Assembly: GCA_963843835.1 (NCBI GenBank)
Contig: CAWJMD010000001.1
Location: forward strand, 806,001-870,000
Length of the DNA: 64,000 nucleotides
Reading direction: 5' to 3'
Source of the DNA: CAWJMD01 sp963843835
GTDB lineage: Bacteria; Actinomycetota; Actinomycetes; Actinomycetales; CAWJMD01
This document shows positions 16,878-25,211 of the stretch, in pieces. Position 1 is the first letter of the stretch. Each line of letters starts with the position of its first letter. The notes below the pieces were generated by a model, which was not told the DNA's origin, searched no databases, and saw nothing but the letters and a program-made list of their open reading frames with translations. The position numbers and the translations under genes were made by a program.

Positions 16878-19064
16878 ATGAGCGCTGACACACGGGTGTC
16901 GGACGACACCGTGTCCGCGAGCACCCCACCCCCGCCCAGAACGCGCCGGCAGGACCCGTTCCGTCCCGAGATCCAGGGACTGCGCGCGGTCGCGGTGCTC
17001 CTCGTCGTGCTCTTCCACCTGTGGCCCCACCGGCTCTCCGGCGGCTACGTGGGCGTCGACGTCTTCTTCGTCATCTCCGGCTACCTCATCACCGCGCACA
17101 TCGCGCGCGAGGTGGCGCAGACCGGCTCGGTCCGGGTGACCCGGTTCTGGGCCCGCCGCATCCGGCGCCTGCTGCCGGCGAGCCTGCTCGTGCTGGCCGT
17201 GTCGGCGGTCGGCGTCGCGCTCCTGGTACCTGCGACGCTGTGGGCCCAGTCGGCCCGCCAGCTGGGCGCCAGCGCCCTCTACGTCCAGAACTGGGCCCTG
17301 GCCTTCGACTCGGTCGACTACATGGCCGCCGACAACGTCCCCACCGTCGCCCAGCACTACTGGTCGCTGTCGGTGGAGGAGCAGTTCTACCTGGTGTGGC
17401 CGCTCCTCGTCCTCGCCCTGGTGGCCCTCTTCGCGCGCGGGTCCCGGACCGGCCCCGACGGGGCCGTGCGCCGGCACGTCTCGCCGGTCCGCCTGCGCCA
17501 GGTGCTGGTGTCCGGCATCGGCCTCGTCGCGCTCGCCTCGCTCACGTGGTCGACCTGGTCCACGGCCCAGGACCAGCCCTTCGCCTACATGAGCACCCTC
17601 ACCAGGGCCTGGGAGTTCGCCGCGGGGGCGCTCGCCGCACTGATCGTCCTGCGCGAGCCGTGGCCCGAGTGGGCCCGCAGCGTCGTCGGCTGGCTGGGCG
17701 GGATCGCGATCGTCGGCTCGGCCTACCTCTACACCGAGTCGAGCCTCTTCCCGGGCTGGATCGCGCTCGCCCCGGTGCTGGGCACCGTCGCGGTGATCGC
17801 CGCCGGGCGTGGCCGGGGATGGACCTCACCCGGGGAGTGGCTCTCCCTGCCGCCGGCCCGCTTCATCGGCGACATCTCGTACTCGGTGTACCTCTGGCAC
17901 TGGCCCCTCATCGTGGTCGTCCCGTACGCCACCGGCCGGCCGCTCAACCTCCTCGACAAGGTCGCGATCCTGCTGGTGACCATCGGGCTGGCCTGGGCCA
18001 GCAAGGTGCTCGTCGAGGACCCGGCGAGGACGCGTCCACTCCTGGCCGCGGCCCCGTGGCGCGCGTTCGCCTTCGCCGTCGCCGGCATGCTCGTGCTGGT
18101 GAGCGCCGGCGTCGGCCTCAACGTCGAGCTGGACCGGCGCGAGCGGGCCGCCGAGGTGGCGGCGGCCACCCAGCTCGACCAGGCCGAACGGTGCACCGGG
18201 CCCGGCTCGCTCGACACCTCCGCGGACTGCGGACCGGTGATGGGCACGGGTCCACTGGTCGTGCCGCCGGAGGTCGTCGCCCAGCAGAACTCCGACCCGC
18301 TCTTCCCGCAGTGCCAGTCCCCGCTCGACTCCGACTCCGTGAAGTCGTGCGAGATCGGCAGCACCTCCCGGGACCCGGAGCGCACCGTGGCGGTGATCGG
18401 CGACTCGCACGCCACCCACTGGTTCTCGGCCCTCGACGAGCTCGGCCGCGAGCGGAACTGGAAGGTCGTGACGTTCACGAAGTCGTCCTGCCCCCTGACC
18501 GACGCGCGCCGCGTCCTGCCCGATGAGCAGACCGACGACGTCGCGGTGAAGTGCGACCGCTGGGTGGACGCCGTCCAGGGCGCCGTGCAGGACGACCCCG
18601 AGATCAGCGACGTGTTCGTCTCGGCCTACTCGTCGGCGTACAGCTGGCAGGCCCGTCCCGGTGAGGACCTGGCCGACCCGGGCGTGGACGGGTTCGCCCA
18701 GGTCTGGAGCCGACTGAGCCAGGCCGGTCACCGCGTCTTCGTTCTGGCCGACGTGCCCCGCACCACGGGTGAGAACGTGCCGAACTGCCTGGCGGAGCAC
18801 CCCGACGACTTCTCCCGGTGCACGGTGCCGCGTGAGCAGGCCCTGCCTGGTGACGTGCAGGCCGCCGCCGTGGAGGCGGCGGCGGACCCGAACGTGCGGC
18901 TGATCGACCTCACCGACTCGTTCTGCGACGACTCGACCTGCTACCCCGTCGTCGGAGGCGTGGTGGCGTACCGCGACTACAGCCACCTGTCCGCGGAGTA
19001 CGCCCAGCTGCTCGCGCCGCGCATCGGCGCCGCCGTCGACGCGGCCCCCGCCGCAGGCGGCTGA
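16878..19064 (+). CDS. Acyltransferase 3 (OafA/YrhL type) with C-terminal SGNH domain
   Basis: 728 residues. The N-terminal multi-span acyltransferase-3 domain (residues about 25-400) starts RPEIQGLRAVAVLLVVLFHL and contains GGYVGVDVFFVISGYLI, RFWARRIRRLLPA and SYSVYLWHWPLIVV. A C-terminal periplasmic SGNH domain has VIGDSHATHWF (nucleophile Ser near 508) and DYSHLS (catalytic Asp/His near 699). Such two-domain enzymes O-acetylate exported polysaccharides, taking acetyl groups across the membrane. The GTG at 16851 is in frame, but the ATG at 16878 follows a -10 box and is preferred. Confidence 0.92.
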   Translation: MSADTRVSDDTVSASTPPPPRTRRQDPFRPEIQGLRAVAVLLVVLFHLWPHRLSGGYVGVDVFFVISGYLITAHIAREVAQTGSVRVTRFWARRIRRLLPASLLVLAVSAVGVALLVPATLWAQSARQLGASALYVQNWALAFDSVDYMAADNVPTVAQHYWSLSVEEQFYLVWPLLVLALVALFARGSRTGPDGAVRRHVSPVRLRQVLVSGIGLVALASLTWSTWSTAQDQPFAYMSTLTRAWEFAAGALAALIVLREPWPEWARSVVGWLGGIAIVGSAYLYTESSLFPGWIALAPVLGTVAVIAAGRGRGWTSPGEWLSLPPARFIGDISYSVYLWHWPLIVVVPYATGRPLNLLDKVAILLVTIGLAWASKVLVEDPARTRPLLAAAPWRAFAFAVAGMLVLVSAGVGLNVELDRRERAAEVAAATQLDQAERCTGPGSLDTSADCGPVMGTGPLVVPPEVVAQQNSDPLFPQCQSPLDSDSVKSCEIGSTSRDPERTVAVIGDSHATHWFSALDELGRERNWKVVTFTKSSCPLTDARRVLPDEQTDDVAVKCDRWVDAVQGAVQDDPEISDVFVSAYSSAYSWQARPGEDLADPGVDGFAQVWSRLSQAGHRVFVLADVPRTTGENVPNCLAEHPDDFSRCTVPREQALPGDVQAAAVEAAADPNVRLIDLTDSFCDDSTCYPVVGGVVAYRDYSHLSAEYAQLLAPRIGAAVDAAPAAGG

Positions 19065-19131
19065 CCCGCGCCGCACGGCTCAAGTGGGCCCTTGATCGGG
19101 TCGAACGGGTAGGTGGCGCCGCACGGGCGCT

Positions 19132-19148
19132 GCGCACCACGGGTGCGC
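19132..19148 (+). terminator. Hairpin downstream of the acyltransferase
   Basis: GCGCACC (19132-19138) and GGTGCGC (19142-19148) form a perfect 7-bp stem with a 3-base loop, 68 bases after the acyltransferase stop and 31 bases before the next ATG. A separate 16-bp inverted repeat (TCAAG-N6-CTTGA, 19080-19095) lies just upstream. Confidence 0.4.
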
Positions 19149-19179
19149 GTCCGCGAGCCTGTCCGGAGCTGACTTCCCG

Positions 19180-19881
19180 ATGATCGACCGACGCCTCTTC
19201 CTGGGCGGAGCCCTCGGAGCCGTGATGACCGCGGCGACCGCCCTGCCCGCCCACGCCGCCGACTACGGGTCGGGCTCCCTGGGGAGCTGGCAGGCGGCGA
19301 GCCGCCGCATCTCCAGCGCCGGGACCGTCCGGACCGCGGTCCGGCGTGACGGGCTGCTGCTGTTCGGCGACTCGATCAGCGTGCAGGACGCCCCTGTCCT
19401 GGCCTCCCTGGTGCAGCGGTCGACGGGGCGGACGATGGCGATCAACGCCTGGAACAGCCGTCCCACCGCCCCCGCCGTCGACGAGCTCGAGCTGTGGGCC
19501 CGCCGCCACGGCCTGCCCCGGCGCATCATCATGGCCACCGGCAGCAACGACATCTTCGAGCCGCCCGTGATGGCCGAGCAGATCGAGCGCGTGATGTCGG
19601 TCGTCGGCCGGCGGCGTCTCGTGTTCTGGGTCGACGTGCACGTGTCACGCACGTCGCAGCCCGCTGAGGTGCGCGCGGCCGACCTGAAGAACAGCGCCTG
19701 GGTCAACGACCAGATCGAGGAGGCCGCGACCCGTCACCCGCTGCTACGGGTGATCCGGTGGAGCGACCGCGTCAGCTCGGAGTCCAGCCAGCGCATCTAC
19801 CTGAAGGACGGCGTGCACACGAGCCCCACGGGCCAGTCCGTCCGCAACTCGATGATCGCCCGGACGGTCACGCGCGCCTGA
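19180..19881 (+). CDS. Secreted SGNH/GDSL-type hydrolase
   Basis: 233 residues. The N-terminus MIDRRLFLGGALGAVMTAA, followed by AHA near 27, is a signal peptide with a Tat-like RR motif. LLFGDSISVQD carries the nucleophile Ser near residue 65, MATGSNDIFE gives the SGNH Asn, and LKDGVHTSPTGQ gives the Asp/His pair near 209-212. It probably removes or moves acyl groups on the surface glycan, fitting its place after the O-acyltransferase; esterase activity on peptidoglycan is another possibility. Its 3' end overlaps the convergent epimerase by 14 bases. Confidence 0.8.
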   Translation: MIDRRLFLGGALGAVMTAATALPAHAADYGSGSLGSWQAASRRISSAGTVRTAVRRDGLLLFGDSISVQDAPVLASLVQRSTGRTMAINAWNSRPTAPAVDELELWARRHGLPRRIIMATGSNDIFEPPVMAEQIERVMSVVGRRRLVFWVDVHVSRTSQPAEVRAADLKNSAWVNDQIEEAATRHPLLRVIRWSDRVSSESSQRIYLKDGVHTSPTGQSVRNSMIARTVTRA

Positions 19882-20959
19882 CGGGCCCTGCGCCGTCCCC
19901 GAGGGCGTCGGCCACGGCTTCGGCCGCGTGGCCGTCCCCGTAGGGGGTCCCGCGGTCCCCGGCCGGAGCCGGACGCTCGACCGCGGCCTGCACGCCGGAC
20001 GGCTCGACGAGCACGTTCCACCCACCCTCCAGGGTCTCGAGCCACTCCGTCTCGGTGCGCACGGTCGTGCAGGGCCGCTCCAGCAGGAAGGCCTCCTTCT
20101 GCAGCCCGCCGGAGTCGGTGACCACCCCGCGCGAGCGCAGGACGGCCGAGACCATCGCCGGGTAGGGAGCCGGCTCGCCGACGTGCAGCGACCCGCGCGA
20201 CAGCGTCAGCCCCTGCTCGGCCGCCCGTGCCCGCAGGCGCGGGTGGGCCAGCAGCAGCACGGGCACGTCCATGGTCTGGAGCGCCCGGACGAGCGCCGCC
20301 AGGCGCTCGGGGTCGTCCGTGGTCTCGGCCCGGTGGATCGTCGCCAGCAGGAACTCGTCGGCGATCCCCGCCGGCACCACGTCGACCACCGACGCCGGGT
20401 CGGCGCGGACGGCGTCGCGCACGCGCAGGCAGACGTCCGTCATCACGTCCCCGACCAGCCGGGTGCGGTCACCGAGCCCTTCACGGCGCAGGTGCTCCAC
20501 CGCCCCTGGCGTCGGCGCCAGCAGCAGGTCGGCTGCGTGGTCGGTGAGCACCCGGTTGTGCTCCTCGGGCATCCGCCGGTTGAAGGAGCGCAGGCCCGCC
20601 TCCAGGTGGGCGACCGGCAGGTGCATCTTCACCGCCGACAACGTCCCGGCGAGGGTCGAGTTCGTGTCCCCGTACACGAGCACCCAGTCGGGACGGTGCT
20701 CGTCGAGCACGGCGTCCAGCGCGGTCAGCATGGCCCCGGTCTGGGCGCCGTGGCTGCCGCTGCCGATGCCGAGGTTCACGTCCGGGGCAGGGATCCTCAG
20801 GTCGGCGAAGAACGCGTCGCTCATGCCGTGGTCGTAGTGCTGGCCGGTGTGCACGATGACGTGCCGCCACCCCTGGTCCGCACGTGCGCCGAACGCCTCG
20901 GCCACCGGTGCGAGCTTGACGAACTGGGGTCGGGCGCCGACCACGCTCAGGATCTTCAC
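19868..20959 (-). CDS. UDP-N-acetylglucosamine 2-epimerase family (WecB/WbpI-like)
   Basis: 363 residues. KILSVVGARPQFVKLAPV, VIVHTGQHYDHGMSD, LVYGDTNSTLAG, PVAHLEAGLRSFNRRMPEEH and GVVTDSGGLQKEAF are the signature blocks of non-hydrolysing UDP-sugar 2-epimerases. WecB makes UDP-ManNAc; WbpI acts on UDP-GlcNAc3NAcA. The divergent wbpD-, wbpE- and wbpB-like genes next door make the WbpI role likely, but sequence alone does not separate the two. The GTG at 20959 lies 6 bases after TACGTT on the minus strand, so the transcript is predicted leaderless. Confidence 0.9.
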   Translation of the reverse strand: MKILSVVGARPQFVKLAPVAEAFGARADQGWRHVIVHTGQHYDHGMSDAFFADLRIPAPDVNLGIGSGSHGAQTGAMLTALDAVLDEHRPDWVLVYGDTNSTLAGTLSAVKMHLPVAHLEAGLRSFNRRMPEEHNRVLTDHAADLLLAPTPGAVEHLRREGLGDRTRLVGDVMTDVCLRVRDAVRADPASVVDVVPAGIADEFLLATIHRAETTDDPERLAALVRALQTMDVPVLLLAHPRLRARAAEQGLTLSRGSLHVGEPAPYPAMVSAVLRSRGVVTDSGGLQKEAFLLERPCTTVRTETEWLETLEGGWNVLVEPSGVQAAVERPAPAGDRGTPYGDGHAAEAVADALGDGAGPVRRA

Positions 20960-20965
20960 GGCGTC

Positions 20966-20971
20966 AACGTA
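20966..20971 (-). promoter_or_regulatory. -10 box of leaderless promoter for the epimerase
   Basis: Read on the minus strand this is TACGTT, followed by 6 bases and then the GTG start codon at 20959. Confidence 0.55.
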
Positions 20972-21031
20972 CCGACGCGAGCGGTGGCCCGGCCGGGCGG
21001 CGGCCGGAACGGCCCGACCCCACCGAGCCGC

Positions 21032-21037
21032 TAGTCT
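21032..21037 (+). promoter_or_regulatory. -10 box for the wbpD-wbpE-wbpB-like operon
   Basis: TAGTCT lies about 65 bases upstream of the acetyltransferase GTG at 21102, which itself follows a GGAG at 21087-21090. It is divergent from the epimerase promoter, so both arms of the amino-sugar pathway start from one 140-bp region. Confidence 0.45.
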
Positions 21038-21101
21038 GGACCCGCCCAGTGCCTGCCCCGCCATCGCGGCGACCCCCCGTCCCCCCGGAGAGTGAAGACA
21101 C

Positions 21102-21698
21102 GTGCCTGCTCGGATCGTGCCCTCGGCCGACGTCGACGACACGGCCACCATCGGCGACGGCAGCTCGGTCTGGCACCTCGCCCAGGTGCGCGAGAACGCC
21201 GTGCTCGGCGAGGGCTGCATCGTCGGCCGCGGCGCCTACATCGGCACCGGGGTGACGATGGGCCGCAACTGCAAGGTGCAGAACCACGCGCTGGTGTACG
21301 AGCCCGCCGTCCTCGAGGACGGTGTCTTCGTCGGCCCGGCGGTGGTGTTCACCAACGACCACTTCCCGCGGTCGGTCGCGCCCGACGGCAGCCTCAAGCG
21401 CGGCGACGACTGGGAGGCCGTCGGCGTCACCTGCCGCGAGGGCTCCTCGATCGGCGCGCGCGCGGTGTGCGTGGCCCCGGTGACCGTGGGCCGCTGGGCG
21501 ATGGTCGCGGCCGGCGCCGTGGTGACCAGGGACGTGCCCGACTTCGCCCTGGTCGCCGGCGTGCCCGCGAAGCGGCTGCGGTGGGTGGGCCGTGCCGGAG
21601 TGCCACTGGACGAGGCCGGCGAAGGCCGCTGGCGATGCCCTCAGACGGGCGACGAGTACGTAGAGACCGACGGAACCCTCACGGAGGCGAACGACTGA
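21102..21698 (+). CDS. WbpD-like N-acetyltransferase for UDP-2,3-diamino-uronic acid
   Basis: 198-residue left-handed beta-helix acetyltransferase. Hexapeptide repeats run from about residue 18, with QNHALVYEPAVLEDGVFVGP, TNDHFPRSV, GVTCREGSSIGARAVCVAPV and AGAVVTRDVPDFALVAGVPA. The TNDH-FPR block and the cysteine-bearing tail RWRCPQTGDEY are typical of WbpD/WlbB enzymes, which acetylate the 3-amino group of UDP-GlcNAc3NA(uronate) using acetyl-CoA. It is first in an operon: its stop overlaps the aminotransferase start by one base (TGATG). Confidence 0.87.
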   Translation: MPARIVPSADVDDTATIGDGSSVWHLAQVRENAVLGEGCIVGRGAYIGTGVTMGRNCKVQNHALVYEPAVLEDGVFVGPAVVFTNDHFPRSVAPDGSLKRGDDWEAVGVTCREGSSIGARAVCVAPVTVGRWAMVAAGAVVTRDVPDFALVAGVPAKRLRWVGRAGVPLDEAGEGRWRCPQTGDEYVETDGTLTEAND

Positions 21699-22786
21699 TG
21701 ACCGAGATGATCCCTGCTGCCAAGCCGATCATCGGCGACGAGGAGCGCGAGGCCGTCGACCGCGTGCTCCGCAGCGGCATGATCGCCCAGGGCCCAGAGG
21801 TGGCGACCTTCGAGCAGGAGTTCGGCGCGCACCTCGCCGGCGGCCGCACGTGCGTGGCCGTCAACTCCGGCACGGCCGGCCAGCACCTCGGCCTCCTGGC
21901 CGCAGGGGTCGGCCCGGGTGACGAGGTGATCGTCCCGTCGTTCACCTTCGCCGCGACGGCCAACTCGGTCGCGCTGACCGGCGCCACCCCGGTGTTCGTG
22001 GACATCGAGCCGGACTACTTCTGCCTCGACCCGGCGGCTGTCGAGGCCGCCGTGACCGAGCGGACCGTCGGCATGATGCCGGTGCACCTCTACGGCCACC
22101 CCGCGAACATGACGGCGCTGGGCGAGATCGCCGAGCGCCACTCGATCAAGATCTTCGAGGACGCCGCCCAGGCGCACGGCGCCACCTGGCAGGGGGCGCA
22201 GGTCGGCACGTTCGGCACCTTCGCGATGTTCAGCCTGTACCCGACCAAGAACATGACCTCCGGCGAGGGAGGCATGGTCAGCTGCGCCGACGACGAGATG
22301 GTCCGCATGATGCGGCTGCTGCGCAACCAGGGCATGGAGCGCCGTTACGAGAACGAGGTCGTCGGCTTCAACGCCCGCATGACCGACGTGCACGCCGCGA
22401 TCGGCCGCGTGCAGCTCGGCAAGCTCGACGGCTGGACGAAGCAGCGCCAGGAGAACGGCACCTTCCTCTCCTCGCACCTCGAGGGGGTCACGGTGCCGCC
22501 CGTCGCCGAGGGGGCGACGCACGTGTACCACCAGTACACGATCCGGGTCGCCGAGGACCGCGACGGCTTCGCGAAGGCGCTCGCCGACGAGTACGCCATC
22601 GGGTCGGGTGTGTACTACCCGATCCCGAACCACCGCCTGCCCTCCTTCGACCTCACGCTCGACCTGCCGGAGACCGAGAAGGCCGCCGACGAGGCGCTCT
22701 CGCTGCCGGTGCACCCCTCGCTGTCGCAGGCCGACCTCGAGCGCGTCGTCGCCGGCGTCAACGCCCTCGCGAAGGCAGGTGCCTGA
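21698..22786 (+). CDS. DegT/DnrJ/EryC1/StrS aminotransferase (WbpE-like)
   Basis: 362 residues. PLP-dependent sugar aminotransferase expected to place an amino group at C3 of the keto sugar made by the WbpB-like enzyme, normally with glutamate as donor. GTAGQHLGLLAAGVGPGDEV is the cofactor-phosphate region, EDAAQAHGA includes the PLP-ring Asp, and SLYPTKNMTSGEGG carries the Schiff-base Lys184. The start motif IPAAKPIIGDEEREAVDRVL is typical of WbpE/WlbC. The ATG at 21698 is set by the one-base overlap with the preceding stop. Confidence 0.9.
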   Translation: MTEMIPAAKPIIGDEEREAVDRVLRSGMIAQGPEVATFEQEFGAHLAGGRTCVAVNSGTAGQHLGLLAAGVGPGDEVIVPSFTFAATANSVALTGATPVFVDIEPDYFCLDPAAVEAAVTERTVGMMPVHLYGHPANMTALGEIAERHSIKIFEDAAQAHGATWQGAQVGTFGTFAMFSLYPTKNMTSGEGGMVSCADDEMVRMMRLLRNQGMERRYENEVVGFNARMTDVHAAIGRVQLGKLDGWTKQRQENGTFLSSHLEGVTVPPVAEGATHVYHQYTIRVAEDRDGFAKALADEYAIGSGVYYPIPNHRLPSFDLTLDLPETEKAADEALSLPVHPSLSQADLERVVAGVNALAKAGA

Positions 22787-22787
22787 G

Positions 22788-23783
22788 ATGGCCGACCTCC
22801 GTGCGGGCCTGATCGGCCTCGGGATGATGGGGCGGCACCACGCCCGCGTGCTGCACTCGCTCGACGGCGTCGACCTCGTCGCCGTCGCCGACCCCGGCGG
22901 CGACCCGCACGGTGTCGCCGGTGCGCTGCCGGTGATGGCCTCCGTGCAGGAGATCATCGCGGCGGGCGTCGACTACTGCATGGTCGCCGTCCCCACCCAG
23001 TACCACGAGGAGGTCGGGCTGGCGCTGGCCGAGGCCGGCGTGCACGCCCTCATCGAGAAGCCGCTGGCCAAGGACACGGCCGGATCGACCAAGCTCGCCG
23101 AGGCCTTCGAGGCCGCCGGTCTGGTCGGCGCCGTCGGCCACATCGAGCGGTACAACCCCGCGCTGCAGAACCTGCGCGTGCGGCTCGAGCAGGGTGAGCT
23201 GGGCAACGTCTACCAGGTCGTCACCCGTCGCCAGGGCCCGTTCCCGGCCCGCATCGCCGACGTCGGCGTCGTCAAGGACCTCGGCACGCACGACATCGAC
23301 CTGACCGCGTGGGTCACCCAGCAGTCGTTCACGTCCGTCTCGGCCCGCGTCGCCTTCAAGAGCGGGCGCGAGCACGAGGACCTCGTGGCCGCGGTCGGCT
23401 CGCTCAGCGACGGCACCGTGACGAGCCACCTCGTGAACTGGCTGTCGCCGATGAAGGAGCGCGTGACGATCGTGACGGGGGAGAAGGGGGCCTTCGTGGC
23501 CGACACCCTGACCGCCGACCTCACCTTCCACGCCAACGGCACCGTCCGCACGGAGTGGGAGTCGATCGCCGACTTCCGCGGTGTCTCCGAGGGCGACGTG
23601 GTCCGCTACGCGATCGCGAAGCCCGAGCCGCTGCGCACCGAGCACGAGGCGTTCAGGGACGCGGTGCTGGGCAAGGAGGCCGACATCGTGACCATGCGCC
23701 AGGGGCTCGCCACGGTCGCCGTGGCCGAGGCGCTGATCGAGTCGGCCGAGACCGGTCGCACCGTCGAGGTGGGTGCGTCCTGA
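22788..23783 (+). CDS. Gfo/Idh/MocA oxidoreductase (WbpB-like 3-dehydrogenase)
   Basis: 331 residues. The Rossmann opening GLIGLGMMGRHHARVLHSL binds NAD. The EKP motif lies in LIEKPLAKDTAG near residue 90, followed by the GHIERYNPA segment seen in WbpB/WlbA. These enzymes oxidise C3 of UDP-GlcNAcA before transamination. It starts one base after the aminotransferase stop, which matches the functional pairing of WbpB with WbpE. It closes the amino-sugar part of the operon, and the next gene overlaps its stop. Confidence 0.88.
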   Translation: MADLRAGLIGLGMMGRHHARVLHSLDGVDLVAVADPGGDPHGVAGALPVMASVQEIIAAGVDYCMVAVPTQYHEEVGLALAEAGVHALIEKPLAKDTAGSTKLAEAFEAAGLVGAVGHIERYNPALQNLRVRLEQGELGNVYQVVTRRQGPFPARIADVGVVKDLGTHDIDLTAWVTQQSFTSVSARVAFKSGREHEDLVAAVGSLSDGTVTSHLVNWLSPMKERVTIVTGEKGAFVADTLTADLTFHANGTVRTEWESIADFRGVSEGDVVRYAIAKPEPLRTEHEAFRDAVLGKEADIVTMRQGLATVAVAEALIESAETGRTVEVGAS

Positions 23784-25180
23784 GCGAACGCTCGACGACA
23801 CGGGGGAAGCTGCTCGTCCTCACCGTCGGCGACCCCGCCGCCGACCGTCGGGCGATGGCGGTGGCGCTGTACGCCGACGACCTCGGGTGGGACGCCACGG
23901 TGGTCGGGCGCGCCGGCCTGTCCTCGCACGGCCCCGTCGACCACGACGGCACGCTCGAGTCGCGCGTCGGCACCGTCCGCGTGCTGCGCTGGCCGTGGCC
24001 GGCCCCCCTCGTCCCCTCGCGCCTGCCGGCCCTGCCCAGGGCCGTCGAGGCCGTGGGCCGACGGCTCTCCTACGCGGACGAGCGCGAGGCCCGTCTGGCG
24101 GCACGGCGGCTCGAGCTCGACGAGCGCCGGGAGGCCGCCACGGCCACCGCCGGCCTGCCCGGACGCGTCCGGGCCGCGCGCCACGCTGCCCGTGCCTCGC
24201 TGCACGCACAGCGCACCCGCGGACTGGAGGCGGGCGCCCGCGACCGTGCCGCGAGGACCCGCCAGGTCGTGGAGCTGTCGGCGGAGGCCGGCCTGGAGCT
24301 GGACTGGGGACGCCGCCTCGACGCGCTGCTCGACGGGGTCGACGTCGTGTGGGTGCTCGGCGACCAGGCCCTCGGGCCGGCGGTGTCGTCGCTCTCCCGC
24401 GCCCCCGGCGCCCGTCTGGTCTACGACGTCAGGGGCGACCTGTCCCTGCAGGAGCCGCTGGGTCTGGCCTCGCGCGTGAAGGGTGCCGGGCAGCGAGCCC
24501 GCACCGAGCGCCGCCTGGCGTCGTCCTGCCACCTGCTCGTGGTGAGCACACCCGAAGGCGAGCGGGCCGCGCGGAGACGCTTCGGGCCCCGCGCGCCGCT
24601 GGCCACGGTCGAGGAGACGCTCCCGGCGCAGGCGTGCCGTCCCGACCGCGCGCCCAACCCGGCCCTGGACGACCTTCCCGAGGGGACCGTGCCCCTGGTC
24701 GTCCTCGACCCGCACCTGCCCGGTGCGGTCCGCTCCCTGCGGGAGGCCGTCCACGCCCTGCAGGACCTGCCCGACGTCGCTCTCGTCGTGGTCGACAGCC
24801 AGGGAGCTCCCGGGATGCGCCGGCTGCGCGAGGAGGCGCGTGAGGCCGGGGTAGAGCCGCGGTTCCGGTGGCGCAGCGAGGCGCCCGACGCGTGGCTGCA
24901 CACACGCCTCGACGGTGCCGCCGTGGGGCTCCTGCCGGACGCCGACCCCCTGGGGGCCGGCGTGCAGGTTCCCGCCGCCTACCAGCGGATGGTCGCCGAC
25001 GGCGTCCCCGTGATCGCCCGCCGCACCGCGCCGGCGGCGCGCGCCCTCACGGCGGACGGATCCGGCCTGGTGGCCGACCTGACCTCACGCAACGCCGTCA
25101 CCGACGCCGTGAGCGCGGTCCTGCGGCACCGGGAGCCAGCTCCGGTCGAGGGTCACCGGGAGCACCCGCGCGGGAGGGGA
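23780..25180 (+). CDS. Glycosyltransferase-like protein with a broken reading frame near its C-terminus; probable CTG start
   Basis: Reads as a GT-B type protein from a CTG at 23780, which overlaps the previous stop as CTGA: LLVLTVGDPAADRRAMAVAL, RLVYDVRGDLSLQEPLGL, LLVVSTPEGERAARRRFG and VPLVVLDPHLPGAVRSLREA. The next conventional start, the ATG at 23854, would delete the first strand. The frame makes sense to about 25,150. It then turns into Pro/Arg-rich noise, and plausible protein (GGDASALAAALDRVAPGHDG) resumes one base later in the frame of the next gene. The end given is approximate. In the ancestor it was either a separate gene ending near here or one protein fused to the next. Confidence 0.6.
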
Positions 25181-25211
25181 CGCCTCGGCCCTGGCTGCGG
25201 CCCTCGACCGT

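Noticed and set aside
19868..20959. Naming the epimerase wecB outright
   Set aside because: The motifs fit WecB and WbpI equally. The neighbours favour WbpI, so no symbol is given.
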